A program made the translations under genes and the position numbers. Below, piece by piece: positions 10,299 through 23,814 of a stretch of DNA of 64,000 nt; positions within the stretch are counted from its first letter, which is position 1; every line of letters starts with the position of its first letter. Origin of the DNA: Datnioides undecimradiatus (taxonomy: Eukaryota; Chordata; Actinopteri; Lobotiformes; Datnioididae); assembly GCA_008933995.1 (NCBI GenBank), contig WARS01000052.1:3100001-3164000 (forward strand), written 5' to 3'. The notes beneath the pieces were generated by a model. The model had not been told where the DNA came from. It saw only the letters and a list, made by a program, of their open reading frames with translations, and ran no database searches.

Positions 10299-13200
10299 TT
10301 AACGATTGACAGTTGCCTTCGTACTGTAAATTGCAGCCCAACTCCTGGGTGGAGGGTCGCTCAACGCAGCACCAGATTCAAAACTTATGGTCTGGACTGA
10401 AGTTATTAAGAAAAGCGCATATTATAAAGTGCCTTTATTTAGCGCTGACCCACCATCCTGCGTTCAGTGTCATTAAAATAGGTGTTTTTAAATATTTAAG
10501 GTCCAGCGTGCAGCATCTCAACTCCAATCAAAACCATTACGACCACTAGTTTTGACAGATTACCGTAATTACCATAAACAAGGAGATCGCCGCCAAGACG
10601 ACTGGCAGCTTCAACTGTCTTTTTTTTTTTTGTGTGCTGCCCGGTTAGCATTTCACAGGAAGTCTGCTGGATTGCTTTATGGCACCAAAAAAAAAAAAAA
10701 AGAAAAAAGAAAATGAAATCAAATTGAAAGACGAGGAGGAGGAGGAGGAGGCAGAGGAGGAGTGCTGCTGATCTTCCAGCACAGAAGGAGCTAATGTTTT
10801 CTCGCAGTGGCAGATGGTGAGATGAGCAAAAGGCTGCTGGAAGATTCTCAGCTCTCAGCGATGAGCTCTCGCCCTCTTTCTTGCTCTTTAAAACAAATGC
10901 ACATGGACAAATGCCAGTGAGTTGGAGGGAGGATCTGATGCAACGTGTCTTCTGTGAAATGTGGCCTGAATTTTTACGAGGAGTGCGCGCTGACCAGCTG
11001 AAGACCATTTCTGCAAGAATAACTCTTCTTGCAAACACACTGTTGAATAGCCTTCAAGCTCTTGAGAGTTTGAGAGTGATACATCGAGGTAAATACTTAA
11101 CACACGGACACTTTCGTGATGTTCAAACGCTCTTTTTTCCCCGAAGCCATCAGTGTCAGTACGACAGCGGAGGGCCTGCACCTCCATTTTGTGCCTGACA
11201 AGTCTGCTCAAAAGCTTTTGATTGACTTTAATGCGAGGCTGGCGGCGTGGACTGACTCCTCAGAGCATGCTGATATAATTGCAGGTTGTCAGAGGAAGGG
11301 AAAAGCAGCTCGACAAAAACGTTCTGTAATGGATGACACATGTCGTCACAGGGTCCTTTCACTAGTGTGGGAGAGGAGAATGACAAATCGTGCATCAGGA
11401 GTCTCAGTAGGGGAGATTTCAGTGCGTGCGAGGGCCTGAGTGCATGTTTCTGCTGCATTGTCGGTTACTGTGTTCAGACATTTCCACAGCTGCCAGTCTG
11501 AGCAACAGTTGTACATAGAGGCAGATTAACCAGAGCTTCTGAGTTATGATTTGCATAAACTATATTTACTGCAGAATAACTATCGTATCTTTTAAAACCA
11601 CAGTATGTGTCAGTGTTGCATAACCTTTGAATACACCCATACACGTAAATACCATTTATGTCAGTGTCTTTTGGACTTGTGAGCATTAAAACAAACCAGT
11701 GGCTACATATGATCCCTTCTTACTGGTTGCATGTGTCTACCATTTATTCTTTTAAATTTGAGTTTGAATACGTTTTGAAGACCTGAAATACTTTCGAAAC
11801 GTCTCATGGTCGTCACTGTTTCATCGATAACCAGGTGCTGGTGCTGTGATGGAGACATCTTTATCTAAGCGCTGTAAGCTCGGCTGCAGCCGGCAAATAA
11901 GCCGCCGAACAACTGCAATCACTGGGTTTTATCGTGATCAGCGGAAAATCTGTGCAAACACTTCGCAAAGAGTTTAACTAGGATAAACTTTAACCAACTG
12001 ACCAATAGCGGGTTGCATTGAAACACTATCTTGTGGACTTTATCTCCGTTGGAGCAGCTGATCTACAAGTCTTTTCAAGAAGTCATTACATCACCAAGTC
12101 TCCAGAACCAAATATTTCAGGACGACACACAGGTCGGTGTAGCTGTGCCTTTTCCTGCTGTGACCAGGCTTTCGCGCTGCGCTTGCTGTTGCCACAGTAA
12201 CTGCAGCCAAAGCAGGACTGAAACCTTAAGGATTAAAACTTTAAAAATAATAAAAATAAATAACTAAATAAATCGTATCCTCTCTCAACAACCTGCTGAA
12301 GCTTACGGCCCCTTACATGATTGTTTCATCATCTTTTCATTCTCACCATGTTAATCTTTGTTTGAAAAACTTTTTTTTTCTACATCTACAAACTTGCGTG
12401 TCTCTTTGTTTTCTCAAGTTGACAAAATAATGGATCCGTGGCTTTTTCAAGCCAAAATACATAAACTACCACATCAGGGACTAATTGGCTCAAGGTTCGG
12501 CTTCTCTACACTGTTGTTATTGTAAACAGTATGTGCACCATCAAAGAGACATTTGGAGTTATGCTTGATTGTGTCTCAGATATTCCACGAAATGCTGACG
12601 TGAGAACACACACAAGTGCACCCAAGACACGTACTCCAGGTGTTTTGTATCACTGTTCTCTCTTTTGTCCTCTTTCTACTGGTTTAAGGTTGAAAACGCA
12701 GGACGCGGATGTGGAAAGGGTTGCAACACGCTGAGAGCAATATTCAGCAGACGAGACAATTGGAAATCAAACCATTTGGAAAGCTCTAATTTTATATTCA
12801 GCTCGGCTGTGTTTATTCTAAAACACTGCGGCACTGATGTCTTTGTTTTCACCACTATGACTTTCATTTCTTAGTCATCGCCTTGCTAATGATGGCAGGA
12901 AACAGCATTACAAACTCCTCCAAATGGCGTTTTCACAGGTTGCGTCTAAACTTAATGGTTTGTTTGGAACATTATGAATCTCCTGCACTCATTAAAGTTG
13001 AGAGAGAGACAATTACGGGTAATTCCCACCTCCAAGTCAGTGAATAATGATGCTAAATGCACCTGAATCGGGACGGAGAGCCGAAACAGAACGCCATTCT
13101 TAACCGATGACAACAGTCGCCGTGAGTAAATCTGAGTAATTGTTTCTGCTGCAGGCTATGTCAGCTGTAAAGTTGCACCTACGGGAAAACATGGGTGCTT

Positions 13201-13539
13201 TTTATTTCAGACTTCTTCTCAAGCATTGATGGTCATTCTAAACATTTACTGACAACACCCCAGGACTTCAGTCAAACAGGTCCACGTATGGGCAAAGATC
13301 TGCCACATTGATCACTGTGCAGTTGCCCAGCTGATTAATGGTTGCCATGTGCTACGTGGTAATCACTGTCATTCTGCTTTAGACAACTAATTATAAGGCG
13401 AGAGGAAGCCAGCTGCATGACCTCCAGGCTTTGTTCGAGCAGCTGGAGCTTTCAATACGCTACAATGACCATTTGGCCCGTTCTGATGACTGAGATCTCA
13501 TGAATCTCCCGAAGCTACATCACAGAATTATTACTGAGT

Positions 13540-13965
13540 GCTACTTGTTGGTGATGTACTGCTCAGTCCTGATCTATAAAGGTCTTAGACATTTCAACGG
13601 ATGGTTGTCTGGACGGATGTGTAGGTCAGTCAATCAGTCCTCTGAAATATAAACTACTGGATCAATAAACAGGAATTTGGGGGCTAAACATGCGTGGTGC
13701 CCAGAGGATGAACCCCAGTGACTTCGTTGTCTCTTTTGTGATCGTCCCTTTTAGCTAATGCAGTTTTTGTCGTAATATGTGCAAAACTAAACGTCAGTCA
13801 TATCAGAACAGCTTCACTTTGGGTTTACTGCTAATTAGCAAGTGCTACCATGCTAACACACTAAAATAATGGATGGAAAATACGGTAAAGACTGCTAAGC
13901 ATTAGCATGTTAGCATTATTATCGCTAGCACTTTAGCGACGTACTGACGCACTTAAATAAAGCCT
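13540..13965 (+). repeat. dispersed fish repeat copy (CCAGAGGATGAA / GCTAATTAGCA / ATGCTAACA family)
   Basis: The order of words (CCCAGAGGATGAACCCC, then TTACTGCTAATTAGCAAG, then CCATGCTAACACACTAAA, then GCATGTTAGCATT) matches a repeat I recognise from percomorph fish genomes. Other fragments lie at 21.53, 22.88, 23.82 and 32.78 kb. No coding capacity is visible. Confidence 0.65.
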
Positions 13966-14047
13966 CGCGTTAGTAAATGTGCGCTCTCAGTCTGATGCAT
14001 ATCATCACCAACCACTTCAATGTTTCTAATTTTACTTTTATTTTCCC

Positions 14048-14071
14048 GCCTCAGTCAGGCCTGACTGAGGC
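14048..14071. repeat. perfect 24-bp palindrome without a spacer
   Basis: GCCTCAGTCAGG is followed directly by its reverse complement CCTGACTGAGGC, so all 12 base pairs match and the loop is zero. The surrounding DNA is AT-rich with no gene, and I cannot assign a function. Confidence 0.95.
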
Positions 14072-15489
14072 TACCCCTGTGGCTTTCTTGCAGAACATTT
14101 TCACCTTCCTTCAGCTCTCGAGCAGGAGGCCTAGCTATTATTCATTAGTCCCTTTTGAGTCTTTCAATGGTGTCATAACTGCTCAGTTCCTTTTCTTTGT
14201 ACGCACTCCGCCTTAATCACGGACTCATTCATTGTATGTCTGAGCTCTTGTCTCTTGTTGCGCACATCTGTGTAGTGTTTTTTGGCGATACGCCTATTGA
14301 TTTTATGATTTTAATAATATATTTGTTGATTTATAGACCTAATAGAGGCTTTTAATGTGAGCTACCTAATAAAAGGGATCACAGACTCCAAAGGTCATAC
14401 CTGAGACTTAAAGCCCATCTCTGCTTCTAATCAGATGATGTGAACCTGGTGGATGCATTACGGCTATTGTTTCCACCCTCTCCACCACCAGCCGCGTTCT
14501 GTGTGTCCATCTGTGAAGGTATTGTTCCCATTTATAGTCAGCTTGCAAAGATCAAGTGACCTCACTGTTCCTAAATGATCAAACTGGAGAAAGAGGCTGA
14601 ATCACAGTCGGGAAGCAAATGAGTAAAATTTCCCCTGACGTCTTCGAGGTTTTTTTACGGTTAAGCGCGAGAAAACAAGTTTCACGTTTAAGATCAATAT
14701 GCAAAGCAGAAGTCAGCTTTCTGGGGGCATTATGATGGGAGGGGTATCTTTGGAAATGAAAGGCTGGATATGGAGGGACCTGCATGGCAAAAGTCATCAT
14801 GAATGTTGTAACTGTGTTAACTGTTTTGGAGTTAAACAGACATCTGTTGTGTCATGTATTTGTGACGCACCTCATAATCCCATAGTAAGGTGTAAAGTGC
14901 AGAATAACACTTGGTGAAAATATGACAACCTGATAATGATAATTAACGACAGACTGATTGATTGATTATTGCTTTGCTTATTTGCGAGTACTCACATTCT
15001 TTTGTACGATATGGTCAAGCGTTAACCAAAGTATGAATTTAGATTCTTATTATATTAACTAAATCAGCTTTATAGGCACTATGCGTGTGTTTACACATGC
15101 AAGACAGTGACTCTAGTTTTCAGTTTTAAGCCAGCGTTCTTACACACAAGTCAGAGGACAGCTGTCGGTAAAAAACAAGCAGGACAGAGATGAACAAAGA
15201 TGGGCAAAATGAACATTTAGCATCAGTGCAAGTAGGTGTACACACAGATTCATAAAAGCAACAATGAACATCACACAGTCTTTACATACAAGTGAAAGTA
15301 ACTTAAAATAGTAAACTGGAACACATTAGTTCCATGGCGCAAAGTGCCGTAATAAATCTAAAATGATTAACGTAACAGATTACTATATGTATACATGCCA
15401 ACATACAGGAGCCACAGTATGCTATGATATAACTGGGCTACCAATCACAGGCCCACAGGGCAGGGCGGCATCTGTTCCGAGTGACTGGT

Positions 15490-15645
15490 AACATTTCAAA
15501 CAACAATCAAACAACCACAAACGGACACAAAAGGATCACAAAGAGACGCAAAACTACCACAAGGAGACAAAAAGGAATATAAAGAGATGCAAAACTACCA
15601 CAAAGGGACACAAAACTATCACAAAGAGAGACAAATATGAAGAGA
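15490..15645. repeat. degenerate minisatellite, same unit as at 6.0-6.6 kb
   Basis: About seven imperfect units of CACAAAGAGACGCAAAACTAC type. The unit is clearly shared with the 5995-6600 array, about 9.5 kb away. Confidence 0.75.
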
Positions 15646-16237
15646 TTGTCGCACAATCTGCAGTTTTAAATAGCACACAGGCTGTCAGTCACGTACAGTA
15701 CAGTGTGGCTTCGACTCCCACAGCGTCATAAAAATCAAGGAACAAAACCGTCCCCTGTTGTCATGGAGACCAGAAGAGTCTGAAGAGCTTTGCACAGACA
15801 GAATTTGTTGGTTTTATGTGCAGGATCGAGACGCCGGGTCTTTTCCTTGTAGATTTCTCAAGAAAAAAAAAAAATCAAAATGTCTTAACACTCAGAGTAC
15901 AAAGCCGAGTTTTGTCTCACTCTGACACTTTCAGCGACCGGAGGACACAAAGTTTTACAAAGAGAAAAATCACACCAGCGCGTTGGGAACCGAAACTGAG
16001 ACATTTCCCCTTCTTCAAATTAGCGAGAAAACAAAAAGGGGCTCCCTTGGTGTTCACGAAAATGACAAATAGTTTGCAGCTTTGTCCCGAACACTCACCA
16101 TAAATCTCTGCTGGGAGATGTCAGAGGTAAAAAAAAAAGAAGTCATAGTTTTGTCCCCGCATGCAACAAGCAGTGTATGATAGTATCAAAGGGCTATTTA
16201 GGTGCAAGGAAAAGAAAATTAGTTTGTGGTTGCTCAG

Positions 16238-16238
<1 letters not shown>

Positions 16239-16281
<43 letters not shown>
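16239..16281. repeat. (AC)n microsatellite, about 21 units
   Basis: An uninterrupted AC run, followed by CCTTTTTT. Among the longest dinucleotide runs in the window. Confidence 0.95.
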
Positions 16282-16287
<6 letters not shown>

Positions 16288-19200
16288 TCTCCAATTTTGT
16301 TTTTCTGTAGCGAGCGCGGGAGGGAATTAAGCTGCTGAGGTCAAGTGAGCTGCCCTCCAGACTGTGACAGTAGATCACTTTAGTGGTGTTTCATTGCATT
16401 TATAGATACTTAGAGATCTTCCATCATCGCTCTGTGGCCAACAGAGGGGTTGGAAAGCCGATTTATCTCTTCTGTAGCGTTCACACAAAAGCGCTAATGA
16501 GTGATGATGTCACCAGACACTGAGCTCGCTGAAATCAGAAGACCTACAACACAAAGACTATGACACAATGCGTACAGTTGTACAAAATGCCAGGTTTGGA
16601 CTTTGCAACGTCAGCCTTTTGACCTGGACCCCTATGTTGCATTAAGAATGACGACGGCGTTGGGTGAAACAGTTTATGTGGCGTGTTGTCGTTGATGACG
16701 ACTGACGCTGCATCTGGGACGCAGCAGTGCGAGATTCTCATGACGCTGCTGTTCCTTTCTTTGCTTTGCTGTTGTGCACGTTGACGAGGTGTGTGTTAAA
16801 ATCAATGCAGATGTGGGAAGTGAGTTAAAAAAGGTTATTTTTCTGTTTTGCCCTCTAGTGGTATCCCTCAGGAGCACACGTAGTAAGGCGAGTATGTAGG
16901 CCGAACGTAACTGTTCACAAACTTGCCAAAGTACGATGACGTTGCTGGAATATACCAGATACTAGACAGTGCATGGAAATAAATCAGCCTGTATAAACCT
17001 ACCGATTTGCACTGATTGTTTGTTAAATCTGACATCACGGCAAGAAAATCTCCAGTCTAGCCGTGAGCCGTCCCGAATGCAGCATAAGTCGTCGTGTAGG
17101 GCCCCTAAATTAAGCACATCCATTTTTAAATGCCCGCCACCCAGTGCACAAACAGTAAGACGGTCAGCTCTGCCATCAGCCACTATCCCTACACTGCCCT
17201 CAATGGCCCAACAGTTTATGTGCATACTGTATTTTGCAGATGCACAGCATTTTATGCACAAATGACACTGCATAGGGACGCAGTATAGACGATGCAGCGA
17301 CCATGCACATGCAAATGCGCAGTCATCAGACTGAAGCTTCAAGAAACAGACAGACTTTAGCATTGGAGTTCTTTTCGTCTCTCACCAATGGCACTAAAAG
17401 AATCACTTGAACTTGCCTGCAGATAATTAGATGCAAACACATTCAAACATTTGTGCAGTTGTAGATTTCCCATGTTTTCTGGCACACAGTACCACAAACT
17501 AAGAAAACAATGACATCATTTCTCATAGCAGCATATGTGAAATTATCTAAACTACTCACATCTGATATTAACCCGCGTGTGAAGAGACTATTAAGCGTGC
17601 TGAGATCTGTATTTCACAAAAAGAGATGTACTGTGCCACAAAAGCCATCAGACTATAAGACAGCACACAACAGCAGTTGCCTTCCTCGCACACAAACACA
17701 AACACAGATGTTTGGTTTGGACTACTGAAGAAAAGACATGCCGTGCAACTCGAAAGCTTAGTGATGCGAACAAGCATGAAATGTTGGCAGCCTGTGACGG
17801 GCGCTGAGTCTGGTGAGCAGAGACAGAGCAGAGAACAAGCGAGTCAATCAGACGGGTTCTGGTTTATACAGCGTGTCACATTATGCATGGAGAATGTAAA
17901 GCGTAAAGTTGGAGAGCAAAAAGCAAACGCGCGCCGTTTAAGGAATCAATCATTTGTGAGTGTTTTTCAGCGCAACCACATTAACAAATGCACAATGTAT
18001 TCAAATATACTGGAAGTAGAAAGGACTCCAGAAGATTCATCTGCTGCGGAGCAGTCGTGCTAGACCAATAAACCTCGAGAGATTGTCCACAAGAAATAAA
18101 GTCACAGGTTCATTTATGAGTTTCTTTTGTGTTACATCTCAGTGAAACTCTGCTCGCCAACACAGCTGTTTTTTTAAATTACAACAAAAAATACTGAATG
18201 GCGCTGAGCGACAGAGTCATTTCAACAGGATCAGCTTTTCAAGATGCTTTAACAACTCAGCGACGAGCGCAATTCGAGGATACGAACACAAGGTGAGGCA
18301 GGACTCCATTAACCTAACCAGATGGTGCTGAACTCCCAAGTCAGCAGCAGGTCAACACAGGTTCATCTCTGTCTTACAGGCAAACTCTCTCCCTCTGCAG
18401 GTAAATATTTTGTCAAAAAGACATTTTGTGTGCAGGATTCACCACAATACTGTGTGGTGATCCAGTCCAAAGCTAACCACGTCTTTGATGATAGCAGTAT
18501 CCAAAGCCAAATGACAGGTTTTTATGCTGGATAGAGTCTCTACTACCTAACTACCTTTTCTCGGGAGCTACAGGACAATCGTATACTTAAAAAACAAAAC
18601 TTCTGCACACAACAATCTTCACACTATGTTTAACTTCACACACGCTTCAGGAAAGACTTTCATCGGGCATACAAGGCAAACAGGCTGAACTAACACTGCA
18701 GTGTATACATAGACATACCAGTAATTAGCCCAATTGCAAAAGATCTGCGTATCCCTGACGCAAGCTCACACTAAAACTTACTGTACTGCATTGTGTCAGT
18801 GTAATGCTGTATCACAGATTTATGTAGACAATCACATACATGCAGGCAAATAAATAATAAAATCTCCTATAATGACTCTACTGTATTGCAATATTAATGT
18901 TGACCAGGTGAAACCATGATTAAGATTAAGATGATTAAGACTAGAAAAACATTTGTATCTTGCAGTAAAACATGTGACATTGTCCCCTTACCAGTTCTCA
19001 AAGCAGTCCAGCATTGAGGCTTAATGCACCTGTTTTCACTTATTCATTTGAGGCAGAGCAACATGAAGCTGGGCGGTGCTCATGTTTGCAAGCTGTGACA
19101 ATGCAGACAGATATTTACTATTCAATCCTCATGGAGTAGTATTAGAGGTGACTCTGAGTTACATTTGTAGGCGCTTGCATACTCATTTAATCAGGTGCTT

Positions 19201-21529
19201 TCACATGGAAATGTATATTTTAGCAGCTCCTGAGGCTGCCGTCTCTGTCATGCTCCTCTGTGTAAACACGTGCGATCAGGGGGTGTTTGTCCTTTACTTA
19301 CATGCAGCACATTAACCATGCAGTAAGTGTTGGTGCTGCTCAGAAGCGTGTGTGAGTATAGCCAAGTATGAAGCAGGTAGTGGTGTGTTAGAGATGTGTG
19401 TGTGTGTGTATGTGTGACCTTATAAACCTCTCAGTGGTCCCCAGTTTACATGTATTGTCACAGCATACATGTACTTCATTAAATCTTAAACTTGGGCCTA
19501 ATGAACCCATGCGGTGCTCACACCATGAAGCTGCTATTTCAGTAACAGTCGAGCCACTGGGGAAGATATCATTAGTTAACGGCATCTCTTCCTTTGCCAT
19601 TGTTCATACGTGTACTTGAGTAAATGCAACGAAGAAGAAAAAGAGCATCTCTGCTAATTTTCAAATGGGACGGAAAGGTTTTGGATTACATTATACATTA
19701 CATTATCAGAAAATATACAAATGCTCAAAATACAAACCCAAGGAGAGCAACTACAGATCATATGTAACTCGCTTGCCGCTCTGTGTTTAGGCATCTGATA
19801 AGCCTTTGACTTTTAACATGGACAGACATCAAAAGGCTCATTCCCACACCGCTGCTCTGTAACTTAACACCGTGTCACCTCTAAATATTTAGTGTTGTGG
19901 CCTGATCTTCAGTACCTGTGCCAATATTTAGTAATAAACACTGTAAATTATGCAGAGCTGCAGCTTTCCTGTGTATGTCTGATACGGTTCAATGCAAGCC
20001 GGCTGCTTTACAGATAATGTTATGGATATGGTGTTGATATTGTAGGAACGATATGGTCTCGTGACTTTTACACTGATTTTTATGTTCACAGTGTGTGATT
20101 TGCACACAGTGCACCCGTGCAGAGCCTTTTATTCGCTTACTTTTAAAAGGATTTCACAGGCTGGAGTAAATGGACAGACGTGGCGCGCACACGTCTTGTC
20201 TTGCACCCTGAATGGCGCCGCATTTTGCAGTAAAATTCATTGGCTGAAATGACTCCGGCTCAGTACTCACCAGAAATAGTAAGAGCTGCAGTAGGTCTGT
20301 GATGTGAAAGTCGAAATCAATGGCGATGCAGCACACTGTGGCAATCACGGCACATGTACGGCTCTACCTCAGCCGTTCAATCACAACTCATCATCGGATT
20401 GCCATGGCAACTTGGAGCTCTGAGCATGTGTCTGCGTGTGTGTCTGCGTGTGTGTGTGTGTGCACTTTGAGGGACAGAAAAAGACCGGAAATGTGTGAGG
20501 TTACCGGCTTTCATCATCTCAGTGACACAGAGTACCTGAAGAACCTGGCGACGCGCTCGCCTGTCATGCTGTTGATTGGCCGTGAAGTGCAGGGAAGGAG
20601 CGACGAAGGCGGGCATGTCGGGAACTGAAGGAAAGAAAGTCAGAGAAATAAAAACAGACAGACAGACAGATGCAGAGATGAGGGGCTGAAGAAAAGCAGG
20701 TTTCTGCTTTGCAGGAAGTTGAGTGTGTCAGGAACGTGTCATGTTCCCAGTCACCGGCGGGGGTGAAGGACTTTCTACAGACGGCAGTCAGTTGAGTTTT
20801 GACATCAGTTTATCTAATAAACACAAATAACTGTACATATAATATCAATGCTTTTTAAATTACAGTTTCTTCATGCAGTTACCTTCTCTGTTCAGCACTG
20901 AGAGTTGTTGAGCTCTGACTTCTTGCATGTGTTAGTGACTTTCTTGTTCTTATCCAATACGACACACAGTAATTCGGCCCTATGAGGCTGAGGAGGCAAC
21001 ACAGGGCTAATCTTAGCATTCGCTTGAGCACAAAGTACATTGTCAACTTAAATCCCTGTCAGAACGAGGAGGTGATGAAGTTTTATAAACATCTCTTTGC
21101 ACAGAAACGTGGTCAGCTAGAGCTTCAGCAAACTGGTCATGCTGCTCTTGACTGCAGTGCCTCGTCACTGGTCTCAGGCTAAAATCAAATGGAGATAAAA
21201 CATGTAAACTGAAATGTCTGGGACTCCGGCAAAAAGGAAAATATTGCTGAATTGCAGCAGCAGAAGACTTGTTGGTATGACGAGTCCTCCAGCTGTTAGC
21301 ATGATCGCGCTGACTTGCTGTTACCCCACAGCATTGCAGATGGATGATACACACTGACACACTTTATTCTTGTATACTGACGTGTTGTGGTCTACTGATT
21401 AGCTTCGGGTAGTCTGCATATACATCAAAGTTGATGTTGCACTGATGTTTGTTTGACCCATGTCAGGCAGTGTGGCTAACAGTAAACTTATAAGATGTTT
21501 TTCTGTTTTAATACACATGATGGTGGCTC

Positions 21530-21720
21530 AGCTCTATGGATGTCAGTATCAGTCAGTCAGTTGTCCGCTTTGGCTCGACAACCATTGCCACGAAATGTCG
21601 TACAGACTGTCATGATCCCCAGAGGATGATCTTGTTGACTTTGGTTTACATTTGTGAATTTGATTTCTCAACTACTGAGTAGATTGCTGTGAAATACGTT
21701 TAAGACATTAATTGCAAATT
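21530..21720 (+). repeat. fragment of the dispersed fish repeat (CCAGAGGATGA family)
   Basis: It contains GACAACCATTGCCACGAAAT, ACAGACTGTCATGATCCCCA and AGAGGATGATCTTGTTGACT in the order known for this family (a 'lowest temperature'-like imperfect duplication is typical of it). The fragment is diverged and incomplete. Confidence 0.6.
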
Positions 21721-22197
21721 GTGTGAACTGGGTGTATTTAGTCCAATATATTTTAATATATGTGAAGTTCTCTGAGTTATTGCCTAATATGATTGAGCAA
21801 TATATAAACTCCCTCTCAGGAGAAACAGTGATTATCCCTTAATTTCACATCCTGGATTATTTTTCATTAGATTGAAAATTAAATTTGCTCAATATTTTGG
21901 TTAATGGCTAAATTCCTGTAAAACCACATCAAGCAATTAATGCAAATTAGCAGATATTAGCAAAGTGTCGTGAACCCCTAATAAAAATCTCGGGAGGATT
22001 CAAAAATTGGGGTCAAAGATGAAAAAGGACAAAGTTCAGTGAAACCTGAAAGTTCGTTTAATTCAAAGCTTGTGACTTTTGAGTGTTGAGGTTTTGATCT
22101 GGAGCCACAGCCCAGTCCTGTCCTAACCATCTGCTCTGCTCTGAGGGCCGGGCTGCTGTCAGCACATTGTGCCCCTGACTGCCCTCCTGTCCTCTGA

Positions 22198-22228
22198 CAC
22201 ACACACACACACACACACATATATATTC
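22198..22228. repeat. (AC)n(AT)n microsatellite
   Basis: A compound AC run passing into a short AT run. Confidence 0.9.
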
Positions 22229-22879
22229 ACACATGCACACACTTCCTCTCCTCTCCTTTTCTCTCCTACCTCCTCCTCTCCCCTCCTCTTGTTGTCACTC
22301 CAGCTGGTGGTTTTCAGTGCGGGCTGTCAGATGCTGAGCTCCCTGGTGCGGAGGCGAGGAGTGAGGAGAAGAGGACGAATGGATGAATAAAAGATCACAG
22401 GCTAGCTATCACCCTATTCTGTTTTCAAATGAAAAGAAAAAAAAAACATTCTGACGCAGATGCACATGAAATGAAGTGTTCAGAGCCTGTGTGCTAGCGA
22501 TATAGGGAGAGGCAGAGAGAAGCCGAATATAAGCAGTTTCAAAACACAGAAAAACTCTTCAAAGGATTCTTCAAAGGTTCCCTGGGGCATTGCAGCACAC
22601 AACCTATAACAACGTTTTCTGATTTGGCATCTTTGGTGCTTGGTGGTCACTGTCGTCACACGCAAAGAGTGTGGCTTCTGTAGAGGCTTGGATTTCATTT
22701 TTATGAAATTTGACTTTGAAAACGACTAAAAGTGCAGACAAATATGTCCATATTTGGCCCTAAAAAGACAAAATCTTGACTAGATGAAGACATTAGATGT
22801 AAAGTTAACTAATCCCCAGACTTGCTAAAATATAACCAGAGGGCACGGTGCATGTTTGGAACTGTTTTCACTCAGATGT

Positions 22880-23010
22880 TGTTGCTAGAGGAAAAGTTGT
22901 TGGGTTCATCCTCTGAGGACCACAAATATCAAAAAACCTCAGAGCAATCCGTCACATAAATGTTGAGATTTTTCAGTTTTGGACTAAAGTGGTGGATCAA
23001 CCACTCTGCT
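22880..23010 (-). repeat. reverse-oriented fragment of the dispersed fish repeat
   Basis: It reads TTCATCCTCTGAGGACCACA and GAGCAATCCGTCACATAAAT, the reverse complement of the CAGAGGATGAA region seen at 13.7, 21.6 and 23.9 kb. Confidence 0.6.
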
Positions 23011-23814
23011 TTGATATTAAGACGAGTCGTTCCCGAGTCGTTCCCACTAAAAAGGGTCAAAAGAAAACAAAATCAAACTGATTTCCAGATTATTAAGGTG
23101 GCACATTGAAGAAAATGCATTTTTTTCTTCTTTAAACTGAACAACACAACAAAACAGGTGCACATTATGTTGTTGTAAACCTTTCTTGGGCTACTATTAG
23201 CATCATATGTTGCAAGAAAGCTGTTCTGCAAAACATCCTTGACTATTTTTTTGGATTTGGCAAAACCTGTTCACATGCACCCACCTTGAAAAAGGCCAGC
23301 TCCTCTGGTGACCACACAGTTTGCATGCAGGAGCTGAGTCTGGAAGCCTCCTCTGTGTAAACACAGCAGCCTCCCCACCTGTGCTCCCCTCAGAATAAAA
23401 GCGAAAGTAATTGTGTGCTTTTCCTCGCCCTGAGGTGCACAACGTTTCATCCCCGTGGTTAAACGTTGAGCTCGCTGTGGTAATTAGAGGGGTTAATATC
23501 CCGGGCAGCATCTCTAAATTAAATCTCTAACTCCACGGCGATGCGGCTGAGTGATGCACCTGTTCACGGTAATTACAGATGCAGCCTGGGAGTGTGCTCG
23601 TAATGAGTTGGGAAAGTCAAGGTTGAATCACTTTAAAGGCACATCCCACCACTCTGCCAGCGATGTTTTTGTCAGTCTACATGGAAATTTAAGCTCCGTA
23701 CTGGGAAATGACGCATGGAGCCGAGTCACTGGACACGTTTAAAACCAATGGCAACAATCATCCTAAAAAGCTGCAGAAAGGTGAAGGGGGCGTCTCCGGG
23801 TTAGCAGCATGGGT

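Larger units (their letters stand above)
5750..13500. other. no gene seen; repeat-bearing intergenic DNA
   Basis: Apart from the repeats listed separately, I found no open frame with recognisable protein content and no convincing exon. The sequence is AT-rich with short homopolymers, such as poly-A near 7106-7124, 9138-9150 and 10,686-10,701. Confidence 0.5.
14075..21500. other. no gene seen; intergenic DNA with simple repeats
   Basis: No convincing exon or recognisable protein was found on either strand. It contains the second minisatellite array (15.5 kb), a long CA repeat (16.24 kb) and short TG runs near 19.4 and 20.44 kb. Confidence 0.5.

Noticed and set aside
10619-10702. Poly-T and poly-A arms as a foldback element
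   Set aside because: Homopolymer arms pair trivially, and no further similarity or target-site duplication is seen.
10496-11038. 180-codon minus-strand open frame
   Set aside because: Runs through poly-A/T tracts and a GGA repeat, has no recognisable domain and no splice context.
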